64,000 bases of DNA, from contig NZ_NIVS01000042.1 of the NCBI RefSeq assembly GCF_002205165.1, forward strand, positions 39,577 to 103,576. The letters are read 5' to 3'. The translations under genes and the position numbers were made by a program. Position 1 is the first letter of the stretch, and each line of letters begins with the position of its first letter. Under the pieces are notes generated by a model that did not search any database, was not told the DNA's origin, and saw only the letters and a program-made list of their open reading frames with translations. Origin of the DNA: Stenotrophomonas maltophilia. GTDB lineage: Bacteria > Pseudomonadota > Gammaproteobacteria > Xanthomonadales > Xanthomonadaceae. This document shows positions 36,948-44,536 of this stretch, piece by piece.

Positions 36948-36966
36948 TGCGACAACGGGTGTCGCA
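36948..36966. promoter_or_regulatory. Second copy of the TGCGACA-N5-TGTCGCA palindrome
   Basis: TGCGACA-ACGGG-TGTCGCA, identical 7-base arms and 5-base spacing to the site before the WYL gene 4.6 kb away. It lies between the divergent 32-residue peptide gene and the YncE-like gene. On the minus strand, the right arm forms a TTGTCG -35 with TTAAAC about 15 bases later, so binding could repress the peptide gene. Confidence 0.7.
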
Positions 36967-37125
36967 GGCAGGTCCCACTCGTTGGAGGCACCATTCTGGC
37001 CATCCTGCTACCATTCCCCCGCAAACCCAGCCAGCCCACCCAGCGCAGACAGATGCGGGGCCGGCCGTCACACGTACGGCCCAGCGAGCCAGGACACCCT
37101 CCCGTGCCCCTTCAAGGAAGCTCGC

Positions 37126-38265
37126 ATGTACCGCAATTCCGTAATCCGCTCCGCCGCTCTGGCGCTCGCCATCTCCCTGAGTCTTGGCGCCCCGTCCGCG
37201 TTCGCTGCTGACCAGGCCACCGCATCCGCCAGCAGCACCGCCGTCCAGCGCAAAGCCATTGCCCAGGGCCTCTATGAGCTGGCCTTCAGCCCCAATCAGA
37301 ACGCCGTGTTCGTCGCCTCCTCGGGAGGCTTCGGTGATGCCGCTGGTCCGTCCCAGGTGCTGCGCCTGAACCCGGAAACTCTGGCGGTCGAGGCCGCCAT
37401 CCCGCTGGAGCGCAAGGCCTTCGGCGTGGTGCTGGACGACGCCAACAACCGCCTCTACGTCGGTAACACTGTCGACACCTCGGTCACCGTGGTCGACACC
37501 GCTACCAACAAGTCGGTTGGCATCGTGCAGCTGATGGAAAAGAAGGTCGGCAAGGACGGCAAGGCCGCCTACACCCACGATCTGCGCGAGCTGGTGGTCG
37601 ATGGCACCAACAACCGCCTGTACGTCACCGGGCACTCGGGTGAGGGCAGCGTGCTGTTCGTGGTAGATACACAGTCGCTGAAGGTCATCAACACCATTCC
37701 GGGCCTGGGCAACGCCAAGGCACCGGGTCTGGCGCTGGATGCCAAGGCCAAGCGCGTCTACACCTCCAACCTGCTGGCCGAGGTCGTCACCGTCGGCACC
37801 GATAGCGGCAAGGTCGAGCAGCGCTTCAAGGTCAGTGCCGAGCAGCCGATGAACATCGCGCTGGATCCGGCCGGCAAGCGCCTGTTCGTGACCGACCAGG
37901 GCTCGGAGATGATCCGCAAGTATCAGGCCAGCAGCTCGGGCTTCGAATCGAAGCATCCGGGCCAGCGCGTGCTGGTGCTGGACCGTACCACCGGCAAGGA
38001 ACTGGCCAGCATCCCGACCGATGCCGGCCCGCTGGGCATCCTGCTGGATGCACAACGCAAGCGTCTGTACGTGACCAACCGCGATGGCGGCACGGTGACC
38101 GCATACAACAGCGACACCTATAAGCAGGTGGCGACGTACGCGGTGCCGACGCATCCGAACAGCTTGGCGCTGGATGCCAAGAAGAACGTGCTCTACGTGA
38201 CCATCAAGAATGGTGACAGCGAGCCGAAGGGCAGCGAAGAGTCTGTCGCTCGGATTGCGCTTTAA
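37126..38265 (+). CDS. YncE-like periplasmic beta-propeller protein
   Basis: 379 residues. Signal peptide about 1-28 (SLGAPSAFAAD), then a seven-bladed YVTN-type propeller: repeats such as NNRLYVGNTVDTSVTVVDT, AKRVYTSNLLAEVVTV, GKRLFVTDQGSEMI, RKRLYVTNRDGGTVTAYN and KNVLYVTIKN. YncE of E. coli is an iron-responsive periplasmic DNA-binding propeller; the exact role here is unknown. ATG 37126 has AAGGAAG. GC content returns to core-like, so this gene probably belongs to the resident genome flanking the island. Confidence 0.9.
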   Translation: MYRNSVIRSAALALAISLSLGAPSAFAADQATASASSTAVQRKAIAQGLYELAFSPNQNAVFVASSGGFGDAAGPSQVLRLNPETLAVEAAIPLERKAFGVVLDDANNRLYVGNTVDTSVTVVDTATNKSVGIVQLMEKKVGKDGKAAYTHDLRELVVDGTNNRLYVTGHSGEGSVLFVVDTQSLKVINTIPGLGNAKAPGLALDAKAKRVYTSNLLAEVVTVGTDSGKVEQRFKVSAEQPMNIALDPAGKRLFVTDQGSEMIRKYQASSSGFESKHPGQRVLVLDRTTGKELASIPTDAGPLGILLDAQRKRLYVTNRDGGTVTAYNSDTYKQVATYAVPTHPNSLALDAKKNVLYVTIKNGDSEPKGSEESVARIAL

Positions 38266-38286
38266 CCCTCGTCAGCGACAACAAAA

Positions 38287-38309
38287 ACCGGCCGCATTTT
38301 GCGGCCGGT
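38287..38309 (-). terminator. Bidirectional-looking terminator between convergent genes
   Basis: ACCGGCCGCA / TGCGGCCGGT stem with a TTT loop. On the minus strand a T-run (TTTTTGTTG) follows, so it mainly ends the leftward transcript of the secreted orphan gene; it could also end the YncE-like transcript. Confidence 0.75.
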
Positions 38310-38497
38310 CTCACTCCTACACTCGATTTCACTGTCTTTTGTGCTGCGCGGCCACGTCAGTGGGTGGGGCACGGTCCCCGGCATCAACCTCAATGAATAG
38401 ATTAGCGATGGAAGTGAGGTGTATGGCGGTGAATGGGACAAAAATGTGTTGTCTGGCTCACTGCTCCCGGATGCAATCGACCGTGTAAATGGCTTAG

Positions 38498-39181
38498 CTA
38501 CCGGGCAAACTGCGTGCCCCTGTGAGACCCGCATCGCCTGGGAGTGCACACATCCATGGAGGTGTTCACAAACCTCGATTGGTGCACGATGCAGGCCACA
38601 ATTATTTGGCCGCTGTCGGTGAATGCGCCTGAGAAGTGCTTGACGTCTGTGTAGGTGCAGCGACCATTGTCGACGCCAACCGTAGCTCTTCGTGGCCCCC
38701 CTATAGAGCTTTGCATCCTCATTTGACCGGTAGAGTGATAGGCAACGTCTACGGGAACCTGCCCACTAGGTGCGGTCGTTGAAACCCAGTCAACACTTCT
38801 AGGAGCCATCTGATGACCAAGCTCCCTTCCTGCGGATTCTCCTTCGCAGGCCCAGCCACTAGCTGAGCCGCCTGCAATCCCTTCACCCGAAGACGGCGTC
38901 ATGCCAACCGATTCGCAGATCGCCTGGTGATACAGCTTCGTCGCCTCCGTTTGCTCGTCGTACTGATAAATAAGGCGACCAAAGCCATCCGATTTCAGCA
39001 GCTGATCCACGACCACAGACGCTCCATTGAAGTCGCTCCACTGACTCCGTCTGATGACGTGAGTATCCCCATTCGCATCGGTCACAAACTGATCGGTGCT
39101 ATCTGCAGACTCGGTAGCTGAAACCTGCGCAGCCATCGCCAACGAGAGTAAGAATGCCACCGCAACCCTTTTCATCCTCAT
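38498..39181 (-). CDS. Secreted orphan protein
   Basis: 227 residues; signal peptide about 1-23 (MAAQVSATES). The body is Ser/Thr/Gly-rich with several cysteines (AICESVG, WACEGESA, GRCTYTD, IVACIVH, DVCTPRRCG), suggesting disulfides in the periplasm or outside. No family recognised. Lower GC than core genes and unusual codon use suggest it arrived by transfer. ATG 39181 has an AGGT ribosome-like site; ATG 39175 is two codons later. Confidence 0.62.
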   Translation of the reverse strand: MRMKRVAVAFLLSLAMAAQVSATESADSTDQFVTDANGDTHVIRRSQWSDFNGASVVVDQLLKSDGFGRLIYQYDEQTEATKLYHQAICESVGMTPSSGEGIAGGSASGWACEGESAGRELGHQMAPRSVDWVSTTAPSGQVPVDVAYHSTGQMRMQSSIGGPRRATVGVDNGRCTYTDVKHFSGAFTDSGQIIVACIVHQSRFVNTSMDVCTPRRCGSHRGTQFAR

Positions 39182-39364
39182 ATCGAGACCTACGCGTTTC
39201 GTTGAATGGAGGTTTGAGGGTCGTCGATGCGGAGGCCTAGATCAGTGATCAAGGTCAAATGCCAAAGATCTTCAGAGTTCTCTCGCTCTAGGTTGCTGAC
39301 AGCAGTCGATCCTGAGGCTTATGAAGTGAATTTGGTTGTTCAGCGGAAGCTATCAAATCGCCGA

Positions 39365-40123
39365 TCACCACTTGCAATTTGCGCGGTGGTAGACAAGTGC
39401 GTGATGACTCGCGCTATCGCCGGCGGCTGCTGTAGTCGATAGCGAAACACCCTGCAGCGACCCATAGGTCGAAGCACGTAAGCTAGGAGCGATGAGAACC
39501 GTCCGCGCTTCAGGGTCAACGGCAATCAGACGCAGGTCGAACAATGTATGGATGTCTGCCCTGAGCAGTAACCCATTGCTTACAGCGTTTGTCTCGCCAT
39601 CCAAGTACGGAAAGATGTGCGCGGCTTCGAGTGCATCCAATACGTCACACCCGGTGACGGCACAGCGTCCGGCATATGCCTTGATCAAGGCTGCACGAAA
39701 TGCGGGCTGACCGCGTCGGCGAACAATGCTCGCGAGGACCCGCTTTCGCTGGTCGGAAGCGGTTCCTGGATTGAATGCGCCTTCCGTTACAGCTTCCTGA
39801 GTCACCTGATCTAGAGTGGGCGCGCTGATCTGCTGCGGAAATGGTCGTTCGCCGATCAGCTTGATCAAGCGTGCCGCAACGTCCTGACCCACGTTCTTGG
39901 CTGGCTTAAGGCCGTCGATCCATCGCAAGCCCAGGCCATCTAGAACGTGGGAGATATTCTGCATGCGGAACTCCCACGCCTTGGCATTCCTCCCGACCTT
40001 CTCAGACAGCTCGCGATAGGCATGTGCCTTCACGACGCGGCGACCATTCAACTCATCCGTCAACATATCGAGGTAAGCATCCACTGCTGATTCCAGCTCA
40101 CTGTCTGTCCAGTGCTCCACCAT
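39365..40123 (-). CDS. HNH endonuclease
   Basis: 252 residues. N-terminal helical region (MVEHWTDSELESAVDAYLDM) typical of the HNH_2-type restriction-like proteins, then a C-terminal nuclease: C154-x4-C159 (RCAVTGCDV), A-A-H169-I (LEAAHIFPY), N183-G and H192 (RADIHTLFD), the complete beta-beta-metal set. Probably a DNA endonuclease, either a solitary restriction-like or homing-type enzyme; no methyltransferase is adjacent. ATG 40123 is preferred because family members start this way; an upstream TTG at 40177 would add 18 residues. Codon use marks it as accessory. Confidence 0.85.
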   Translation of the reverse strand: MVEHWTDSELESAVDAYLDMLTDELNGRRVVKAHAYRELSEKVGRNAKAWEFRMQNISHVLDGLGLRWIDGLKPAKNVGQDVAARLIKLIGERPFPQQISAPTLDQVTQEAVTEGAFNPGTASDQRKRVLASIVRRRGQPAFRAALIKAYAGRCAVTGCDVLDALEAAHIFPYLDGETNAVSNGLLLRADIHTLFDLRLIAVDPEARTVLIAPSLRASTYGSLQGVSLSTTAAAGDSASHHALVYHRANCKW

Positions 40124-40821
40124 GGTGCAAGCGACTCTAATGCGAATCTTGGATTCGATAGAGTCAGCGTATCGCAATACACCGGGGCAATGAAGGGAGT
40201 GGTTGCGATCGTCCCAGCAGATCGGGATCGATCCGGCGGCTACTGCGTTGTTAGCTTCCGCCGCATGTAGTACCCCCGCCCCTCCCCGAACACCACGCTC
40301 AGCGCCCCGACCTTCCCGAACGCATCCCGATGGGAGTCAATCGCCAGACCATCGATATCCGGTGACACAAACCGATTCGGCGACACCCGTGTCCGCGCGA
40401 CGATACAGAAATGCACAGCTAGCACAACGCTCGGCCCACGGTAGCCGCCGCAGTGCAGCACTCAACGCCGCGCGCGATGTGGGGTCGGCACCGAGACCGT
40501 GCAGCAACAGGATGATGGCCAACCCGCAGCAGGCACCGGTAGGCGGAGTGGGCGCCACGCGGGTGGCAGCATCCGGTGTGATTTCATGACAGTCCATGTG
40601 TTCCCAGCGTCGACGATGCCCCATGGGCACTATGGCCTGGCGCCGTCTCAGATCTTGAGAACCTAGTCGCGTGAACCCAGCATCGCACCCCTGAATGCCC
40701 CGGCCGTTATCAGTCAGCCCCGTGCACGCCACGTCAGCGCCCTGCCGATTTCTTTCACGGCTCACCCAACCCCCTCTCCCTAGGATCAAACCTTCCTTCC
40801 CCATCGCTCCAAGGAGTTCCC
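40124..40821. other. 698-base gap at the right edge of the accessory region
   Basis: No supportable gene. The minus strand about 40,240-40,450 reads as a plausible protein tail (RVSPNRFVSPDIDGLAID then GKVGALSVVFGEGRG and YYMRRKLTTQ, stop), but the upstream part is out of frame and lacks a start, so it is probably a decayed or truncated gene. The rest, up to the alpha/beta hydrolase ribosome site (AAGGAG at 40,811), shows nothing I recognise. Confidence 0.5.
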
Positions 40822-41634
40822 ATGGCTGCTTCCCGCGTTCGCCTGCACGTTGAAGATTCCGGTGGTACCGGCCGCCCGGTGGTGCTGATCCATGGCTGGC
40901 CGCTTTCGGCCGAATCGTGGAAGGCCCAGGTCCCCGCGCTGCGCGATGCGGGCTACCGCGTGGTGGCGTATGACCGCCGTGGTTTTGGGCGATCGGACAA
41001 GCCGGCCGACGGCTACGAGTACGACACACTCGCCAACGATCTGGCCGGTGTTCTCGAGGATCTCGATCTGAAGGACGCCACCCTGGTCGGCTTCTCGATG
41101 GGCGGTGGTGAAGTGGCGCGCTATGTCGCCAATCATGGCGAATCGCGCCTGCACAGCGTGGTGTTCGCCTCGGCGGTACCGCCGTACATGCTCAAGACCA
41201 GCGATAACCCCGACGGCCCGCTGACCCAGGAAAAGGCCGATGAAATGCGCGAAGGCCTGGAGAAGGACCGCAACACGTTCTTCGATGGCTTCACCAAGGA
41301 TTTCTTCAGCGCCAACGGCGAGCTCAAGGTCAGCGAGGAGGAGCGTCAGGCGGCCATCAAGCTCTGCCAGCAGTCCGATCAGACCGCGGCGCTGGGCTGC
41401 ATGAAAGCCTTCGGCACGACCGACTTCCGCGGCGACCTGAAGAAGGTCACGGTCCCGACCCTGGTGCTGCACGGTGACAGCGACGGCACGGTGCCGTTCG
41501 AGGGCTCGGGCAAGCGCACCCATGCGGCCATCGCGGGCAGTGAGGTCGTGGTGCTGAAGGACGCGCCGCACGGCTGCAATGCCAGCCATGCCGATGCGTT
41601 CAACAAGGCGCTGCTGGACTTCCTGAAGAAGTAA
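40822..41634 (+). CDS. Alpha/beta hydrolase, non-heme chloroperoxidase-like
   Basis: 270 residues. Nucleophile Ser92 in GFSMGGGEVARY, acid in HGDSDGTVP and catalytic His in APHGCN; the oxyanion loop is LIHGWPLSAESW. The motif set matches cofactor-free haloperoxidase/esterase proteins, which hydrolyse small esters or make peracids; physiological substrate unknown. AAGGAG 6 bases before ATG 40822. A hairpin terminator follows. First core-like gene after the accessory region. Confidence 0.92.
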   Translation: MAASRVRLHVEDSGGTGRPVVLIHGWPLSAESWKAQVPALRDAGYRVVAYDRRGFGRSDKPADGYEYDTLANDLAGVLEDLDLKDATLVGFSMGGGEVARYVANHGESRLHSVVFASAVPPYMLKTSDNPDGPLTQEKADEMREGLEKDRNTFFDGFTKDFFSANGELKVSEEERQAAIKLCQQSDQTAALGCMKAFGTTDFRGDLKKVTVPTLVLHGDSDGTVPFEGSGKRTHAAIAGSEVVVLKDAPHGCNASHADAFNKALLDFLKK

Positions 41635-41659
41635 GTCGCAGGTCGTCCTTCGCATTACG

Positions 41660-41696
41660 CGCCCGGCACGTTGAGATCACGTGTCGGGCGTTGTTG
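41660..41696 (+). terminator. Probable terminator after the alpha/beta hydrolase gene
   Basis: CGCCCGGCACG / CGTGTCGGGCG stem (one G-U pair), 9-base loop, followed by TTGTTG, a weak T-tract. Confidence 0.5.
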
Positions 41697-41748
41697 TACG
41701 CTGTACCCGCGTAGCAAAACTGTAGCGCCAGACCACACGAGACCACCC

Positions 41749-41925
41749 ATGCGCCAGTCCCAGACACCGCCCTGGAAGAAGCCCAGTCCCAACGGGAAGA
41801 AGAAGACGCAGCCGCTCTCCGAGGCGCAGAAGGATGCGGCACGTCAGCGCGCCGAGGAAAACGGGCGGCGCTATCCCAATCTGGTCGACAACATGTGGGC
41901 GGCCAAACTGCCTCGCGGCAGTTGA
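41749..41925 (+). CDS. Small basic hypothetical protein
   Basis: 58 residues: MRQSQTPPWKKPSPNGKKK, then LSEAQKDAARQRAEENGRRYPNL and a short tail with VDNMWAA. The Lys-rich disordered start followed by an amphipathic helix resembles small conserved proteins annotated as hypothetical in Xanthomonadaceae. Stops 12 bases before the convergent methyltransferase gene. The longer frame upstream (from 41671) is discounted because it would start inside the hydrolase terminator. Confidence 0.65.
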   Translation: MRQSQTPPWKKPSPNGKKKTQPLSEAQKDAARQRAEENGRRYPNLVDNMWAAKLPRGS

Positions 41926-41937
41926 CCAGCCATTTGC

Positions 41938-42780
41938 TCAGCGTTTGATCGCGAGCACCCCATCCATCGCCAGCTCGGCCTTGAAGCCTGCCTTTTCCAG
42001 ACGCTTGGCGACCTCGCGCGGCACATCGCGGCCGCTGGTCAGTTTGTTCGGCGCACCGGTGTAATGGAACATCCGGCCGCCCTTGCGGATGACGCGCGCG
42101 AGCTGGTCATAGAACACCTGTGAATACAGTTCGCCGGCGATGCCGAAGCGCGGCGGGTCGTGCAGGATCGCGTCGACCGAGGCGGTCTCCAGCCCTTCGA
42201 TCTCCTGCGACACGTCACCCTGGCTCAGCGCCAGGCGGCCGCCGCTGCTCTCCGCGTCCGGATCTGGCGACCACGGGTTGAGGGTGCGCAGCCACAGCAC
42301 GTCCGGGTTCTTCTCGAACGAGCGGATGCGGGTGACGCCACCTTCCAGGCAGCACGCGGCGAAATAGCCCAGGCCGCCGCAGGTATCCAGCACCGTCTTG
42401 CCAGCCGGCGCGATCAGCGCGACCTTGCGGCGGGCATCTTCGAACGGGGAGACCTGCGCGCTGGGCAGCATCTTGATGCCGTCGATCTCGAAAGTCGGCG
42501 CGTCCCAGTCGGTCGGCACCAGCTTGATCAGCGCCGAGCCGAAGCGCGAAATCGCCAGAAACTCCTCGCCGTCCCAGTAGTACAGGGTGCGGTCCTTGGT
42601 CTTGCCGGGATAGGCGTAGGTTTCGCCCTTCCACTGCCAGTGGTTGGCCGCCAGCGTGGCGGTACCGGTGGAGCGGCCGAGGTCGAGCGAGCCGGTCCAT
42701 TCGCCGGTACCGGCATCGCGGGCGCGGGTCAGGCTCTCGGCGAGCGGGCGGGTCAGCAGGGGGCCGGTGTAATGGGGCAC
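41938..42780 (-). CDS. Class I SAM-dependent methyltransferase
   Basis: 280 residues from a GTG at 42780. Motif I is VLDTCGGLGYFA, followed by an acidic post-I loop (RSFEKNPDV) and the motif IV-like HDPPRFG; the C-terminal strand region FHYTGAPNKLTSGRDVPREV is also conserved-looking. The DPPR motif suggests an N- or C-methylating RNA/protein or small-molecule enzyme; the substrate cannot be read. GTG 42780 has CTGGAT upstream; ATG 42879 is an alternative, 33 residues longer. The RAYT gene is divergent from it. Confidence 0.82.
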   Translation of the reverse strand: MPHYTGPLLTRPLAESLTRARDAGTGEWTGSLDLGRSTGTATLAANHWQWKGETYAYPGKTKDRTLYYWDGEEFLAISRFGSALIKLVPTDWDAPTFEIDGIKMLPSAQVSPFEDARRKVALIAPAGKTVLDTCGGLGYFAACCLEGGVTRIRSFEKNPDVLWLRTLNPWSPDPDAESSGGRLALSQGDVSQEIEGLETASVDAILHDPPRFGIAGELYSQVFYDQLARVIRKGGRMFHYTGAPNKLTSGRDVPREVAKRLEKAGFKAELAMDGVLAIKR

Positions 42781-42973
42781 GGGATCCAGGGCCGCGGCGC
42801 AGGCGCCAGGCGGTATGTCGGTCAGGGGTGGGCATCGTACCTGAGAAGCCCTCGGCCAGCCCTCATGTGGCCCATTCATGACGGGAGACCGACCCGTGTA
42901 TGCGCCGGTCTCCGAGGCGCGCACAGGGAGTGCGCTGATCGTCCTGCGGCCGGCTGCTTTGGATACTGTGGTC

Positions 42974-43459
42974 ATGTCCTATGACCACATCCTCTGGCCG
43001 AGCGGCACCGCGTACTTCTTCAGCGCCCACCTGCGCGATCGCAGCAGCAGCCTGTTGGTGGAGCAGGCGCAGGTCCTTCGCCTGGCGTTCCGGGTGGCAC
43101 AGCAGGCGCGGCCGTTCCGGATCAACGCGATCGTGGTGCTGCCGGATCATCTGCATGGCGTCTGGACACTGCCGGAGGGCGACGAGGAGGGGCATCGGCG
43201 CTGGGCGCAGGTCCAGGCGATCTTCGACCGGCAGTTGCCGATGGTTGATCCGCGGCTGCAGCTGCGGCGTGATCGCAGCCTGCGGCCGCTCTGGCACAAC
43301 GGCTTTCGTGAACACCGGATCGTCGACGCCGAGGATCTGCAGCGACACGTGGCCTACGTGCACCACAACCCGGTCAAGCACGGGCACGTGAGGGATGCGA
43401 CCCAATGGCCGTACAGCTCGATCCATCGCGGCCGCCGCGAGCCGGAGGCGCCATGTTGA
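42974..43459 (+). CDS. REP-associated tyrosine transposase (RAYT, IS200-like)
   Basis: 161 residues. HUH single-strand transposase: H59-L-H61 in LPDHLHGVW and the catalytic Y128 in AYVHHNPVKHG; the start matches the family (WPSGTAYFFSAHL). RAYTs are domesticated enzymes that recognise and multiply REP hairpins. REP-type palindromes occur in this window at 9659, 9757 and 16,082. The ATG 42974 is chosen over one at 42878 because it begins at the family N-terminus. No flanking terminal repeats of an IS were seen, consistent with a resident gene. Confidence 0.9.
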   Translation: MSYDHILWPSGTAYFFSAHLRDRSSSLLVEQAQVLRLAFRVAQQARPFRINAIVVLPDHLHGVWTLPEGDEEGHRRWAQVQAIFDRQLPMVDPRLQLRRDRSLRPLWHNGFREHRIVDAEDLQRHVAYVHHNPVKHGHVRDATQWPYSSIHRGRREPEAPC

Positions 43460-43607
43460 AGTATGGGGATGGGATTACCGCCTGTGTACGACTGCGGGTG
43501 GGGCGATGTCGGGGATGGGTGTTGCGGGCCGGGCCACCGGTGCCGGTGGGCGGTCGGTCGCCGCCGGTATCAGTGGCCCGGTGGGCGGGGGCAACAGGCA
43601 CTGGACA

Positions 43608-44027
43608 TCAGGGGCACTTCACCGGAAACACCGGGCCGGCACCGATCAGGACCAGCGCCATGTAGTCGCTGTCCTTGGCCTTGCCCTTGAGCGTGGCGCC
43701 CGGGTTGAATTTGAAGATGCCGAAGCCACCACCGGGGCGCACCAGGGCCTTGTTGATCTGGTCGGCATCGTCGCGGAAGAACTGGGCGATCTCGGCGCGG
43801 CTGGATTCCTGTAGCGGCGTGGCATCGCGCTGCCATTGCTCATCGCGATTGAAGGACACGTAATACTGGCCGCTCTGCTGCTCGATGCGGAATTCGGCTG
43901 GCTTGCGCGCGTGGGTGGCGTAGCAGCCGAGCATCGGGTCGGACGAGAACACCCCGGCGCTGTTGTCCTTGCCGCAGCCGGTCAACAGCAGCGGCGACAG
44001 GAAGAGCAGGCTGGTCAGTACGCGCAT
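43608..44027 (-). CDS. Small lipoprotein of unknown function
   Basis: 139 residues. Lipoprotein signal peptide with lipobox LLTGC (Cys18). The mature part has DPMLGCYATHARKPAEFRIEQ, an SGQYYVSFNRDEQ strand pair and a Gly-rich segment (RPGGGFGIFKFNPGATLKGK). No family recognised; a periplasm-facing beta-rich domain is likely. GAGGA precedes the ATG at 44027. A heptanucleotide repeat lies 64 bases upstream, within its likely 5' leader. Confidence 0.75.
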   Translation of the reverse strand: MRVLTSLLFLSPLLLTGCGKDNSAGVFSSDPMLGCYATHARKPAEFRIEQQSGQYYVSFNRDEQWQRDATPLQESSRAEIAQFFRDDADQINKALVRPGGGFGIFKFNPGATLKGKAKDSDYMALVLIGAGPVFPVKCP

Positions 44028-44090
44028 GGCAGATCCTCGGCGGCGGGTGTTGGAGCATTGTCCAACACGGCCTGAAAAGATGCCGTCTGC

Positions 44091-44132
44091 GTGCCCGGTG
44101 CCCGGTGCCCGGTGCCCCGTGCCCCGTGCCCC
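44091..44132. repeat. Heptanucleotide tandem repeat, six units
   Basis: GTGCCCG three times followed by GTGCCCC three times. It lies between the divergent lipoprotein (ATG 44027) and membrane protein (GTG 44183) genes, outside any supported coding region. On the minus strand it gives a G-rich leader. Such runs can slip during replication. Confidence 0.85.
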
Positions 44133-44182
44133 GTCGTCGGTAGGCAATGGTGTACGGTGACGCGATTCTTAGGAGACACCTC

Positions 44183-44515
44183 GTGCCGCCAGATTCTCCG
44201 CAAGCGCCGCGCCCACCGTCGGGCGTCCCGATGTCTGCGCAGCGACTCCCGCTGCTCGGCCTGGTCAGCTTCCTCGGCCTCCCCATCGGGGCCTTTGCCG
44301 CACACATCGCCACCGCCGCCAACCACGGTGTCACCGCAGGCGCCAGCACCACCGGTGTCTCGATCGGGGTGCTCGCTTCAGCAGCGGTGGGCCTGATCGC
44401 CACGGTCGGCTCGCGCGTCCGTCAGGAGCGCTGGCCGTGGCTGGGCATCGTCGGCGCAGTGCTCAGCGCCGCGCCGCTGGTGCTGTTCCTGGTCGGGATG
44501 ATGTTCAAGCAGTGA
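44183..44515 (+). CDS. Small hypothetical membrane protein
   Basis: 110 residues from a GTG with AGGAGA 6 bases upstream; an earlier ATG at 44147 is discounted because it lacks a ribosome site. Three hydrophobic segments: about 20-38 (LPLLGLVSFLGLPIGAFAAH), 52-68 and 82-105, and a charged C-terminal end. No family recognised. The Pro/Ser-rich N-terminus is probably cytoplasmic. It runs towards the convergent DmeF-like gene. Confidence 0.68.
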   Translation: MPPDSPQAPRPPSGVPMSAQRLPLLGLVSFLGLPIGAFAAHIATAANHGVTAGASTTGVSIGVLASAAVGLIATVGSRVRQERWPWLGIVGAVLSAAPLVLFLVGMMFKQ

Positions 44516-44536
44516 GGTGTTACTGAGGTGCGTTGA

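Noticed and set aside
36948..36966. Pair of palindromes as transposon ends or att sites
   Set aside because: Both are inverted repeats with N5 spacers placed in promoters, with no target duplication or integrase nearby; operator reading fits better, though the alternative is noted.
38287..38309. Hairpin after the YncE-like gene as a REP element
   Set aside because: A T-run on the minus strand follows, so terminator is the better call.
40240..40461. Minus-strand frame resembling a protein tail
   Set aside because: Plausible ending, but lacks a valid start and changes frame upstream; treated as possible decayed gene only.
44091..44132. Repeat as a CRISPR-like array
   Set aside because: Units are seven bases and directly adjacent with no spacers; it is a simple tandem repeat.
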